Below are positions 11,448-22,060 of a stretch of DNA of 64,000 nt, in pieces. A program made the position numbers and the translations under genes. The notes beneath the pieces are model-generated. The model was not told the DNA's origin and searched no databases. It saw only the letters and a list, made by a program, of their open reading frames with translations. Source of the DNA: Dermacentor variabilis (taxonomy: Eukaryota; Arthropoda; Arachnida; Ixodida; Ixodidae). Location: NCBI RefSeq assembly GCF_050947875.1, contig NC_134568.1, positions 204,693,017 to 204,757,016 on the forward strand. Direction: 5' to 3'. How positions within the stretch are numbered: the stretch's first letter is position 1; each line of letters opens with the position of its first letter.

Positions 11448-13129
11448 GGCTGCAAGGCAGGAGGCATAAAGCGGCCCGGAAATCGTGGAACGTTGGACGA
11501 AATATAGCTAGCCAAGACGGATACGTTCTAGCAAAGAGCAACTTCGTCGCCTTCTATAGCGTAAGATATCGAAGAATAGCGTAATATATCCAAGTAAATA
11601 CCGGCTTCGATTCATCAGAACAGCTTGTATCGCCTGCAAGCGTCATGTTTTGTCGCCTTATTCGACATTACGAGTAGCCGGTAACGCGTACTCACAAGTA
11701 GTGAATGTTTTCAAACGGTTCCTTGAAATAGGTCGAGATAATTCAACAGCAGTATGCGCTACAAAGCGCACAAGAAACCCACACGCTATTTAATGCATCG
11801 CTGCTAGAGCTCGCTTTATCATGCTGCGCATCTACGCGTTCTTCGCACGAGAGTTCCCGTTCGCACTCTACTGAATCTACAATTTTTTCATATTATTTAT
11901 CAATGCTGGTAAACGCAGAGCTGCCGCGCACTTCATTTTGTTATGGCAACCGTCTCTAAAGGATCCTGAAGGATGATTGGTGGTCATAATGAAACCATTA
12001 TCCTTAAATGAAAGTCCGCAATAGTTAGGGTTCTTTCCATTTACTAGCCTCCTTCTTTTTTTCTCTCAATGCATTGATCCAAAGATGTGCGAAACAGCTC
12101 TTGTAATTCACAATTGGCAAAAGACATGCGCGGCCACCGATGCTTGCTGAGCGTGGGACATAACTTCATTAGTTTCCTGCGCGCGCATAGCGCACGGATC
12201 CGGCGTTTATGGCACCTTTGTTACTAAACAGGAGCAGTTGCGTTCGTGGGGCCTACAGAGATACGGTGGCCCTGGAAAGTCGCGCGCTTCCGCGATGGGC
12301 GCCTAAGCGCGCTTACAATGAAGCAGGACGCAAAACAGAATCGGCAACTTTTGCGCACCCATAGCCGCTCGCTCCGCGCGGGAAGAAACACGTTTATGCC
12401 CAGCGATAGGGTGAGTAGCAAAACTGTACATGACGCTCGGGGCGCCTCATAAATAATTCACGCGGGTAATGATGTTAAAGCAGCAGGCTGAGAGCTAGGG
12501 AAATGGTCGGCCCAAGAGGCACTCGTTGCGTTTAATAACGCGCGCCGCCACTTCCGCATGCTGTCTAAGGAAGCGTTAACGCTGGCTAAAAGTTCGCAGC
12601 CCCTCCTCTCTCCATAGCAAACAATGCGGGAAAAGAGGACGCGGCTTCAGCGAGTCTTAGAGAGGACAGTGAAAGGCCTATGGGACAGTAAAGTGCCGTT
12701 CCCCCCAAAAGAGGTGTCTTTATCACTGGCCGGTTTTCTGCAGAATAAGCTCTATGCCAAAGAGATCCCAAGACATTAGGAGATTGCGACAGCTTTGTTG
12801 TCTTCCAGGTTAAAGTGTGATGGGGTCGCTTTATCGTAGCTCTATAGTCTACCCTTCCATCTTAATAAATAAGTAAACTAAAGGAAAGAAGCTGCATTAT
12901 TATGAATTTTTTTTTGAAGGTGAATGAGTCACCTGTGATTGTACTTGTTCTCCGGTGTTATTGGTATAATAATGAATAACACTCGTACAGGTGTCGATCA
13001 TTATTATTCTGTTTGGAGACAGACGTATGCTGGTCGATAAAAAGTGTGTGTACGGGGGCGGGGGAGGGGGATGACGACGAAGACGGCGTCTCAGCTGACA
13101 AATAGTCTGCAGCAATACGGGGATTCACC
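11448..13129. other. Intronic sequence; possible LINE-A 5' UTR at its left edge
   Basis: No coding region or RNA gene is recognised. The first few hundred bases lie 5' of LINE-A copy 1 ORF1 and may include its untranslated leader, but the element's 5' end cannot be located. Short ORFs around 12250-12450 and 12590-12770 look like chance frames. Confidence 0.5.
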
Positions 13130-13172
13130 TCAAACATAGCTCAGGCCGACCTCTCTGCCTTTCTGTAAATAA

Positions 13173-13212
<40 letters not shown>
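13130..13212 (+). repeat. LINE-A-type 3' terminus with (CT)n microsatellite
   Basis: A short block (GCTCAGGCCGACCTCTCTGC ... AAATAAATTT) is followed by about 19 CT units (13175-13212). The same wording occurs in the LINE-A tail at 63735-63785. This is the polyadenylation-signal end of a severely 5'-truncated LINE copy, with the CT tail expanded. Confidence 0.7.
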
Positions 13213-13213
<1 letters not shown>

Positions 13214-13689
13214 AGTGTACTATACCACCCACAAAAATGGGTCAGGCAGAGAAAAAAAAGAATGAATTTAGGACTTTTTTATTTCTGAATCAGACTAGGT
13301 TTAGAAACCAGCAACCGGAAAAAGCACAGCACTTGCCAGCTCTTCAGGACAGAGAGGATAGAAATATAGAAAGAAGATTGAAGCAGTAGAAATATGAAGC
13401 GCCCGATAAAGTAAAGTCGAACTACGACGAAGTATACAGCACCGCACCACCTACGTCACGCATGCAGTTCAGCAGATGTCCCTAGACGCCTAAAACCTTA
13501 AATAAGAAATTTCAGCCCAAAAGTGTACTGCATTCTGTGCAACATCTGAGGCGTGCGAACCACTATGAACTGAAACATTCCCTCACGGCACAGGAATTCA
13601 GTGTTGCAGTCTGTTAAAAAAAGAACTGCGCCAGTGTTCCATAGGTAGTAAGCAACTCATGCATTTCGTTGAACTAGTTGGCGGGTAAT

Positions 13690-14012
13690 GACTCAAGAAA
13701 GAGAGAAAGCGAGGAGAGGAAAAACAGGGAGGTTTAGCAGACGAGCGTCCGGTTCGCTGCCCTGTACTGGGGGTAAAGGAAATGGGGAAGTAGAACGAGA
13801 TAGAAAGTGAGCAGTGAGTGCGCGTGGGAGGATCCACAGGGACACTATAAACGGTCTCTCAAACCGGTGCACTTCAAATACTGTATAGTAGTGCACGAAT
13901 CGCTTTTTCTGTGCCAGTGAGGGATGTGGCCACGGTTCGAGTATCTTCGATTCGTAGAAAGGTTTCAAGTCCAGTCGGCTTAAAGTTGTCCGGAGAGAGA
14001 GACGCACTCAAT
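13690..14012 (-). mobile_element. LINE-A 3' end (extreme C-terminus plus 3' UTR)
   Basis: Minus-strand text includes KILEPWPHPSLA, the C-terminal ILGPWP-type motif also seen in the LINE-A copy at 38283 and the LINE at 58433. It is followed by the family 3' UTR signature (TGCCCTGTACTGGGGG on the plus strand near 13758) and a purine-rich tail at 13690-13730. The copy is 5'-truncated at about 14012 and lies about 640 bp past the donor site of the cyclase exon. Confidence 0.72.
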
Positions 14013-14653
14013 ACATGCACATAGGTGGTATAGGCAAGGATATTCTTGCCTATACCTTCTTGCATATACTTGCCTATTAGGCAAGGACGAGCGATGGAAC
14101 ACAACGCTGACCTGGCAAAGCAGGGACTATATTTTGATAGACTTCTGAACATAGGAAAGAAAAACGATATTTATATAAGGATCGAGTAATCCGGCGATTT
14201 GTTTTATAAAAAATACTAATAGAAAACCTAAGCCATATTTTTAACGATTCTTTTCATTTTTCATTATTTTTGCCTTTCGTAATTGCCTTGTTGGAATCAT
14301 TAGCGTGATTGGCTACCATCGCGCTTGAGCTTCGAGATTTTCGTCTGCATTAATTAATTTCCGTATGCTGGCTTTCTTGTACTGTCTTGAACGCTGCATG
14401 GCTTTTGAATAACACCTGTCAAAGCCACAGTGCACCTGCTTCTTACAGCCTACAATGCGCCAGAAGCTCCGGCACTCTATGAGAGCTCGCTGACCGGCAC
14501 TGCCGCTAACGGTGAGTAACAAACCATGCGCCTTTCCATCGCAAAAAAAAAAAAAAAATGAAGGAACGAGAAAGTCACGCTGTATATGACAGCGAACTGA
14601 ATAGTTTCAATCTTTACAGTATGGACGGAGGTCGAAGAGACATCACCACCTAC

Positions 14654-14781
14654 CGTATGGCCTCGATCATTTGTAGGCCCATCCTGACGCAGTTGTAGGC
14701 GTGGCTTGGCCTGGAGACCGGTAGACCTGACACACAGTAGTAGCAGTCACCCAGGATCTTGATTCGCATGCAGTGGTTCTC
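14654..14781 (-). CDS. Adenylate cyclase exon, C1a catalytic domain (GDCYYCVSG segment)
   Basis: This 128-bp exon encodes [16 protein letters not shown], continues with [15 protein letters not shown], and ends in MIEAI plus two bases of the next codon. It is the most conserved stretch of membrane adenylate cyclases, which convert ATP to cAMP at the cytoplasmic face. The Asp of LGDCYY is the second metal-binding residue of the C1a domain. The acceptor is a T-rich tract ending TTTACAG (intron base 14782). The donor is ACG|gtaggt (gt at 14653-14652). The exon starts in phase 0 and joins exactly to the phase-0 end of the exon at 40958. The [10 protein letters not shown] wording resembles the vertebrate type 2/4/7 group more than the 5/6 group, but the subtype is an inference. 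The next exon (VNMRVGIHSG region) was not found in the window. Confidence 0.95.
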
Positions 14782-16181
14782 CTGTAAAAAAAAAAAGTTC
14801 GCACTGTTATGATCTGCGTTGCGTCCCATTTTCACGAGTAGTTACAAAAAGCGAACCTAGTCGCCTACCACTGATGATTGATGCCCTAACGTTCTCAGAA
14901 AGAACGCTTTCGCAAATTTCTCGCGCAAATTCTCACACGTATGTGTGTATACAAAGAAACAAACAAACAAACAAATAACTAAATAAATAACTAGGTAACT
15001 AACTAAATTACGAAGAAAATATACGCTATAATTTTCAAACAGTGTTTAATACTTTCCTTTCCCGTGGGCTGCTGGATACCACCAACCAAGAATATTTACT
15101 GTCTTTTTGTTTGTTTTTTAAACTCCTCAACATACCCGTATCTATGTTTTTACAATATTCTCTGGCAGGTATCAGAATTCCACGTATTCAAACGGATTAC
15201 TTGAATAGACGGACATTACTTGCTTGGCAAATCGCAATGTTCAAATAGCCAAGTACGAATCTTTCTCTAACTAAAATAGTACCTACTTATGGCACATTAA
15301 ACCATTGCGAAATTAAAACGAGGCAGTAACCAAGTGATGCCCATTTAACACTGAAATAGAGAGGTTGGCACCAGTTGCAGTACCGTCGCGCTGAAACGGC
15401 TGTGCGCATTGCGTTGGCGCTCCGCAGAATAATTTCCTAAAATGCTTTCCTCGCGTCCTGCAGACAAAACTAAATGGAATGCGAAGTATCTATCAGTAGA
15501 TTCGGAGGACGGCCATCTCGAAACTGGTGACAGTGTCAGAAATTCGACTAAATGGGCACGCCCTCGCTACTGCCTGGTTTGAAATGGGCTCTTGCAACGT
15601 GGCCCCCTACTATATTTGCCTTGACCCCCAAATCCCAACGTATCATATTTGATACGCTGAGCTTGAGACCTCCAAATGCTGATTTAAGAGCGGGAAACCT
15701 AGTGCAAAAGCCGTTGTAATGTTTCTAACACGCTGCATAGATGTTTCAGTTTCAGCTCTGTAAACCACTTACTAGTTGATTAATTTGCTGAGCTAAGAGG
15801 GTATTAGTGGAACCTTGATAATTAGCTAATCGAATATCACGGTTGGTCTTGGAAGTAACGCTCGCCATACGTAGTAGGAGAAGAGAGGAAGGAAAGGTCG
15901 GTCGGTCAACCACACGCGCGATAGGAGTATCCATGTGAAGCGGCAGACAGACAATATTTAAAGAAGCTCTGAAAGAAGAAAAAAGATAAAATTGTGCAGA
16001 TCCCATGCACTGTGGGAATCGACGTTGTACGAAGCATTTTCAGGTAGCTGGCTAGACAACATTATTTGGTGTTCCACAAAACGATAGCCGGTGGACCAAC
16101 GTACTCCTGTATGTTTGGGTTGCGAGCGTACGTGACATGTGACGACAGCAGCACGACGACGGTCGCGTTGAAGACGATTGT

Positions 16182-16326
16182 ATGGCGGCGACGGCACGAT
16201 TTCTACGCCAACCGTTGAATGCGAGTTTACGAAATGCTAATTGTCGGTTTCTACATAGACAGTGGACGAGCGTAAACGAGCAAAACCCCGAGTGTGATGC
16301 CATCAGCGACTACGTGTTAAGCAATC
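16182..16326 (+). CDS. Possible first exon encoding a mitochondrial-type leader (uncertain)
   Basis: From the Met at 16182 the frame reads MAATARFLRQPLNASLRNAN, then CRFLHRQWTSV. The first 27 residues are Arg-rich, contain no acidic residue and could form an amphipathic helix, as in mitochondrial targeting peptides. The frame continues to DAISDYVLSN, where a donor-like C|gtacgt lies at 16327. If unspliced, it stops at 16373 after 63 codons, followed by AATAAA at 16391-16396. The surrounding DNA is relatively CG-rich. It could be a 5' exon of a gene on the strand opposite the cyclase, a retrocopy fragment, or chance. I do not recognise the protein and no partner exon was found. Confidence 0.22.
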
Positions 16327-17106
16327 GTACGTATCTAAGGCTACGTTATGTGGCTTATGTGAAACGACGATGACGTTTGTACTCTAGCGAATAAATCTTA
16401 AAGCACGAGTTTTGGGCGATCATGAAGTCGCCCGCAAGGCCACACAATTGCCACGCAGCGTGCTATGCAGAAAGTACTGATGACACTGGCCGGTCCCGGA
16501 GATAGTGAAGTGTAACACGGCGCCTCAGAAGACGAGCTTTTACGAGAAAAGAAGACGAGTAAGTGGCACGGGGCGCACACGTCGAGGGTTTGTTCTCAGA
16601 GAAACTACAATTTGCAATGTTGATTCTCATTGGTTCTCGCCAGACTTGCGGTCCGAAAGGCCGCTCAATACAAACAAACATACACATCGCCTGTACAATA
16701 TTGGAACACTGTTACAGCTCTCACGGCCAACTAGCAATGCTCCAAGTATACTTAACTGAGGCGTTTGATAGGGCCCGTCATTCTTCTGATGCGAAAGCGT
16801 CAAATGGGCCATTGAGTGAAATAAAGTTGGAGGATGCTTAAGCTTCGCCTTTAAGAGTGGAACGCGATATCATTCAAAGATCCCTGACGGCTTCTCACGC
16901 TTCCTGGCAATTGCAACTTATGTAACCACAATGTTTAGCGGAAAACGCTGGCGGCGAACACTACGCACGAAGGCGAGCTTTCTAGTAGAAACGCGGCCTC
17001 TTGCGTGGGCCGATCCCAGAGGTAGGCCACAACCGCGCGAAAAAAAAAAAAAAAAACTACACCATTTTCAGGTTTCTGTTATTGTTTCGCACTGTTAATG
17101 TTTAAG

Positions 17107-17412
17107 GGGATTTGCGGCCAATTCCTTGTCTTTATACGGTTCTGTTTGTCCATTCTAGTTCACGGCATGCCAATTTTCTTCGTCGTTACCGCCCTGGACC
17201 AGCTGACGCCGAAGCGACTGCGGGAGCTGTGTCTGATCGTCAAGCTACACGTGCGGTTACAGCGAGTGACTTGGCGTAGTCTACAGCGTGGTTAATAAAG
17301 AAAGCGCGTTCATCCTGAACGTAGCGCCATCTGTGCCACTATATCAAGCCTTCACGACTGCTACCCAGCGGGATTTGCGGCCAATTTCTTGCCCTTATAC
17401 GGTACCGTTTCT
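17107..17412 (+). repeat. Direct repeat pair, about 45 bp, 264 bp apart
   Basis: GGATTTGCGGCCAATT followed by CTTG, CTTTATACGGT and a TCTA stretch occurs at about 17107-17160 and again at 17371-17420, with a few substitutions. The intervening segment contains AATAAAG (17294-17300). This could be the remains of a tandem duplication or of short terminal repeats of an unclassified element. Confidence 0.5.
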
Positions 17413-17727
17413 ACATTCTAGGTGAGTGTATCAACATTTCTTGCGACACATCTATTTGTTCGGCTGCAGATCCCACTAGTGTCTAATTGTAGAAGTGTTT
17501 ATGTCAAGACAGGGATGTAGATGTTGTAACCTACTGCGTTCGGATCGGTTGCTTCGGTGGTCGAGGCATAGTAGGACAGATGCATTCGTTTGTGTGGGTG
17601 CACCCAGGAGAGCTAAATGCAGACTTACGTGCAGGATGCACGGCTACGTGGGTTTTGCTTTCCTTGACAATCTCATTCTTTGCGCTGTAGACACTGAAAC
17701 CAAGCCCGTCCCTGACAAGGTAGATCA

Positions 17728-20700
17728 GGAAGAGAGAGAGAGATGAAGAGGAAAGGCAAGCAGGTTGACCAGATATCAGTCTCCCGTTTGCTACCCTACA
17801 CTGGGGATGGGATATAGGGATTAGAAAGACGACAGAGAGGAAAACGTTCAAAAAAAGAAAACACGCACACACGAAGACGCACACACACAAAAGGCTTTCC
17901 AGTTAAAGACGCTCACAAAGGCCGGTAGATCGGATAGTGCTTGCACGGCCTTCTTCTGTGACGTTAGGTCCTTTCGATGATGTAGAATTCTTTTTTTCGA
18001 TAGCGGTTGGTCGTCCAGCTGGTCAAGTTCATGGCGAAGGCGTTCCCTCTGTGGACTGTACTGCGGGCAGGTGCACAAAATATGGTAAAACGATTCTTCA
18101 TGGCCGCAGTGGTCACAGGTTGCGGTGTCGGTGATTCCTATGCGGAATGCATAAGCTTTGGTAAAGGCAACGCCAAACCATAGTCAATATAAAAGCGTGG
18201 CGTCTCCACGGCGAAGCTGTGATGGCGCTCGAAGAGTTAATGTGGGATCAAGGGAGTACAGTCGCGTATTTCTTAAATGTGGCTCATTCCGTTGCGACAT
18301 GGTACACTGCCGAGAAAGCAGGCGGAGCTTCCGTGCTGCGTCAGTTCTAGAAAGTGGAATTGGGACGTGGTGCTCCTCAGTATGGGCTGAGCGGGCTGCT
18401 TGATCCGCCCGTTCATTGCCGATAATACCGTAGTGACTAGGAAACCACTGGAACATTATTTCATGGCCTGCATGACTTATACGGTGTAATGTCTCTGTAA
18501 TGTGAAATATTAGCGGTTCGTACGGTCCGCGTCGTAAATGTGTCAGTAGAGACTACAGTACCGCCTTCGAATAGCAGAATACGGTTCACTTGTGTGGCGG
18601 TTCATCACCAATGTAATGAAGGGCAGTAAAAAGCGCTGCGAGCTCTGCTGCCGTCGATGTTCTCGCGTGAGTCATCTTAAATTTGATTGTTGTAACTTTC
18701 GCTGGTATCACGATTGCCGCCGCGGAGCTGTTTGGCAGGACAGATCCATCAGTGTAGATATGCGTAGAGTCACGGTAGTTCTCGTACAAAAATAGTAGTG
18801 TGAGCTGTTTAAGGGCTGGTGATGATAGATCAGCTTTTTTCGCGATGCCAGGTATTGTTAGGTTGATTTTTGGCTGAGCGAGGCACCATGGAGGAATCGA
18901 AGGTCCCGCAACCGGAGTGAACCAAGCTGGCAATGATTCATCATATGCGGTTATCGTCTGGCTAAAGGATGTGCGTGGTCTGTCCGCTGGTAGAGAGGCT
19001 AAGTGGTGACGAGGAGTCCTGGCTAGATGCCTTATATGGGTCCTGAGCACTTCAATTTCAATGTGGGTCTTGACAAAGTGGTCTCTAGCGATTGCGATCG
19101 TAGCCACTCTTGATGCACTCCGAGGCAGGCCTAGACAGATCCGGAACGCTTGAACCTGAAGACTGTATTGTACGTAGATTCGTGTTAGCTGTGTTGGTTA
19201 TTGCTGGTAAGCTGTATCGCAGATAGCCTAGAAAAAGCACCATGTACAGTTGTAACATGGCACTTGTCGACATTCCCCAGGTCTTGCCAGTGAAAAACTT
19301 GAACAGGTGGCAGATGCCTGTCAACTGTTTTTTCACGTATAATACGAGAGGGCTTCATGACAAGTCCCTGTCGATTATGACACCTAGAAACTTGTACGAT
19401 CGAACCCGTGGTATTATATGGCCATTTATGATTACGCTGTAGTTTGTCATGGGTTTGCGCGTAAATGGCACTAGCGCGCATTTCTCGGAGGAAGTTTCGA
19501 GACCTGGATTACGGAGGTAGATAGCAGTTGGGTGGCGGCTCTCTGAATTCTCGCTCGCAACTATAGGCGTGTTACTGCAGATGTCCATATGCAGATGTCA
19601 TCCGCGTACATTGATAGCCTGACTGTGGTTGGCACGTGCTCAAGGAGAGCAGTTACGGTCAGATTAAATAACACAGGGCTAAGTACACCGCCCCGGGGGA
19701 CGCCGCGCTAGCTATAGTGTAGAGAAGTATGGCCTTCCTCGGTGCTTACAAGAAAAGATCGCATGGAGAGATAGCTCTGTATCCATTGAAACATCCGACC
19801 ACCCACTCCTACCTCTGCGAGGGCAGAGAGGATGGCTTCATGCGTGACGTTGTCATACGCCCCTTTGACGTCGACGAATAAAGAAGCGCAGAGACGCTTA
19901 CGGCATTTCTCATGCTGAATGTAGGTGACCATGTCGACGACGTTATCGATCGATGATCGACCACGTGGGAAGCCCGTCATGGCATCTGGGTGGGTGTTGT
20001 GGTACTCCAAGTACCACTCCAGGCGTCCTAGGACCATCCATGACCATCCATGAACTCCATTACTTTGCCCACACAGCTTGCCAAAGCGATCGGGCGATAT
20101 GATGAGAGTTCCAATGGCGACTTGCGAGGCTTCAGCAGTGGAACAAGGCGACTTGTGTTCCAGCTTGTTGGTAGCGTGCCATCTCTCCAAGGTTCATTGT
20201 ACAACTCAAGGAGAACACCTCTCGCTCGCTCCCCCAGGTGAGACAGAGCTCGGTAGGAAATTCTGTCAGGTCCTGGCGCTAATGTACGGCCGCACAAAAC
20301 TAATGCTGCCTTAAGTTCGTGGATTGAGAATGGTAGATTCATGGAGTGATCACGTGGTGGCGGACAATACTTGAAGGCGATGGAATGTTGGTAGCTGCGA
20401 GTTGGCCGGATAATCTGGCGCGAAAATCTTCTGGCACGTCAATCTCCGATCTCTTTTGAGAGAGGGCAAGAGCCTTGAATGGGAATCGCTGTACGGGGAG
20501 TCTCCGGACACCGCACACCGTTCTCTATAGCTGTGATAAATGCTTGCGTGGATCTAGCGATTCAAAGAAGGCAGTCCAACGTTGCGATTCGCGCTTGTCT
20601 AACCGACGCTGGATCTTCTTTTGCGTGCGTCTGGCGGTCCGTAAATCGTCCATTCTCTTCGTACGTCGGTATCTTCGTTCAGCACGTCGTCGGATTGCTT

Positions 20701-20845
20701 GAAGTAGTTCTAGTTCCACATCAAATTCCGTCAGTTTCAAAGAGCATGTGAGAGTACGCATAGTGTCTTACACCGCGCTCCTGATGGTCTCTTCCAAGTC
20801 GAGAGACAGGGGTCTGATAAGCCTGGGAAGGTACAGTGACAAAAA
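17728..20845 (-). mobile_element. LINE-A copy 3, 5'-truncated (RT, RNase H, 3' UTR)
   Basis: Minus strand from about 20845: an RT-flanking basic segment (RRRAERRYRRTKRMDD), LAPGPDRISYR, KPRKSPLELSSYRPIALASC, GFPRGRSSIDNVVDM, FVDVKGAYDNV and the YADD box at 19597-19608 (MYADDIC). RNase H follows with IYTDGS (18586-19107), STAAELAAL and QWFPSHYGIIGNERADQAARSAH (18184-18456). A terminal Cys/His cluster (CDHC ... HILCTC) lies near 18070-18125. The 3' UTR includes GCTACCCTACACTGGGG on the plus strand near 17789 and ends in GAGAGA at 17730. Frameshifts and stops break the ORF. ORF1 and the endonuclease are missing, as expected of 5' truncation. Confidence 0.88.
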
Positions 20846-20874
20846 AGGATGCTCTGATACTGCCTTATCCATTA

Positions 20875-22060
20875 TTATCTCAAACTTTTGCAGCCGGTTT
20901 AACAAGCAAGACGAACTTCGTGGCTTTATTTAATCGTATATATAGGCCGCTAACATAATACTCGGCACCTGAAACTTGGTTATCTCCGGATATTGTTAAT
21001 CACGAGCTAGCTATATCAAACAACTATTCTGTATTCAGAAAACATAGGATTGTCTGTGGAGGTGGAGGCGTTTTAATCGCTGTCAAGAAGGATTTGCAAG
21101 CACAAATTATTCAAACTGGGCCATGCCATCGGATTTCATGGGTGTCAGTGAAATTATCTCCGTCTGCAACTTGCGCCGTTGGGGTCTGCTATCGCCCGGC
21201 GACTTCATCAAGCGAATTCAGTGAGAACCTAAACGGTTCATTGGACTTTGTGCAAAATATATTCCCGACGGCATCAATAATCCTTGCCGGAGACTTCAAT
21301 TACCCTGACACTGATTGGCAATTTCGCGGAATCAAAAATGGCGCAAGAAAGCAAGAATGCCAAAATTTTCTTGATGTTCTCGCCTTGTTTCATCTACAAC
21401 AAGTTGTCACCGTACCCACACATGGCCTTGCAATCCTTGACGTCGTACCAACCAAACACCCGGAAAATATGAAAATCTATTCCCTTAAAAGTATAAGTGA
21501 CCATAAAGCGCTGCATTGTGAATTTTATGCAACAAAGCAGGTTCCCGAAGCAAAAAAAAGGAAAAAAAAGAATCATATGTTATTATTCGCGCGCTACCTC
21601 TGAAATGATAAACAACGGAATGTCATCCTTTGTGGCAGACTTCTTATGTTCAATACATCTGAGCGGAATAGATGAAAACTGGAGAATCGTTCGAGACAAA
21701 CTTACCTCATTAAAGCACAAATACAATCCGAAGGTTGTAATCAAATCATCTACACAAGATACATGGTTTACCACGAACATCAAACGCTGTATAAGCAAAA
21801 AGAAGCGCTTATACTCAAAAGCGAAACTCACGTGATCTGATCAAACTTGGAAACTGTACCATGAACATGCACAGCTTTGTCAAAATGAAATTCAAACTGC
21901 TAAATATAAGTTCTATAATCAATACATTTCCACTTCTCTCCGAAGCAACCAGAAAACGTTTTAGGAAGTGATTAACCCAAACTATTCTTCAGACTCTTGC
22001 ACCATAATATTTCTGCTTGTTCAGAGTTTTCGATCCTTTCAAGTATTTAGGCAACATTTA
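20875..22060 (+). mobile_element. L2/CR1-like LINE fragment, AP endonuclease domain
   Basis: Plus-strand text begins near 20890 (NKQDELRGFI) and passes through ETWLSPDI, GGGGVLIAVKKDL and VGVCYRPA. It then has the endonuclease motif AGDFNYPDTDW (about 21290) and the catalytic SDHKALHCEF (about 21497). These are the conserved blocks of the nicking endonuclease of L2/CR1-group LINEs. The 21094-21603 frame is open for 169 codons; several frame changes follow up to the start of the RT region (CISKKKRLYSKAKL near 21800), after which similarity fades. No RT catalytic box is present. It lies immediately next to the 5' end of LINE-A copy 3, in the opposite direction. Confidence 0.82.

Larger units (their letters stand above)
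14790..17727. other. Intronic sequence, mostly unrecognised
   Basis: Contains an AAAC/TAAC/TAAA-rich simple stretch (14955-15010), a possible short first exon on the plus strand (16182-16326), an A-run at 17041-17056, and a pair of direct repeats (17107-17412). Otherwise only short chance ORFs. Confidence 0.5.

Noticed and set aside
1..14640. Further cyclase exons downstream (VNMRVGIHSG-type motif) on the minus strand
   Set aside because: Looked for among minus-strand frames and not found; short exons could still have escaped reading by eye.
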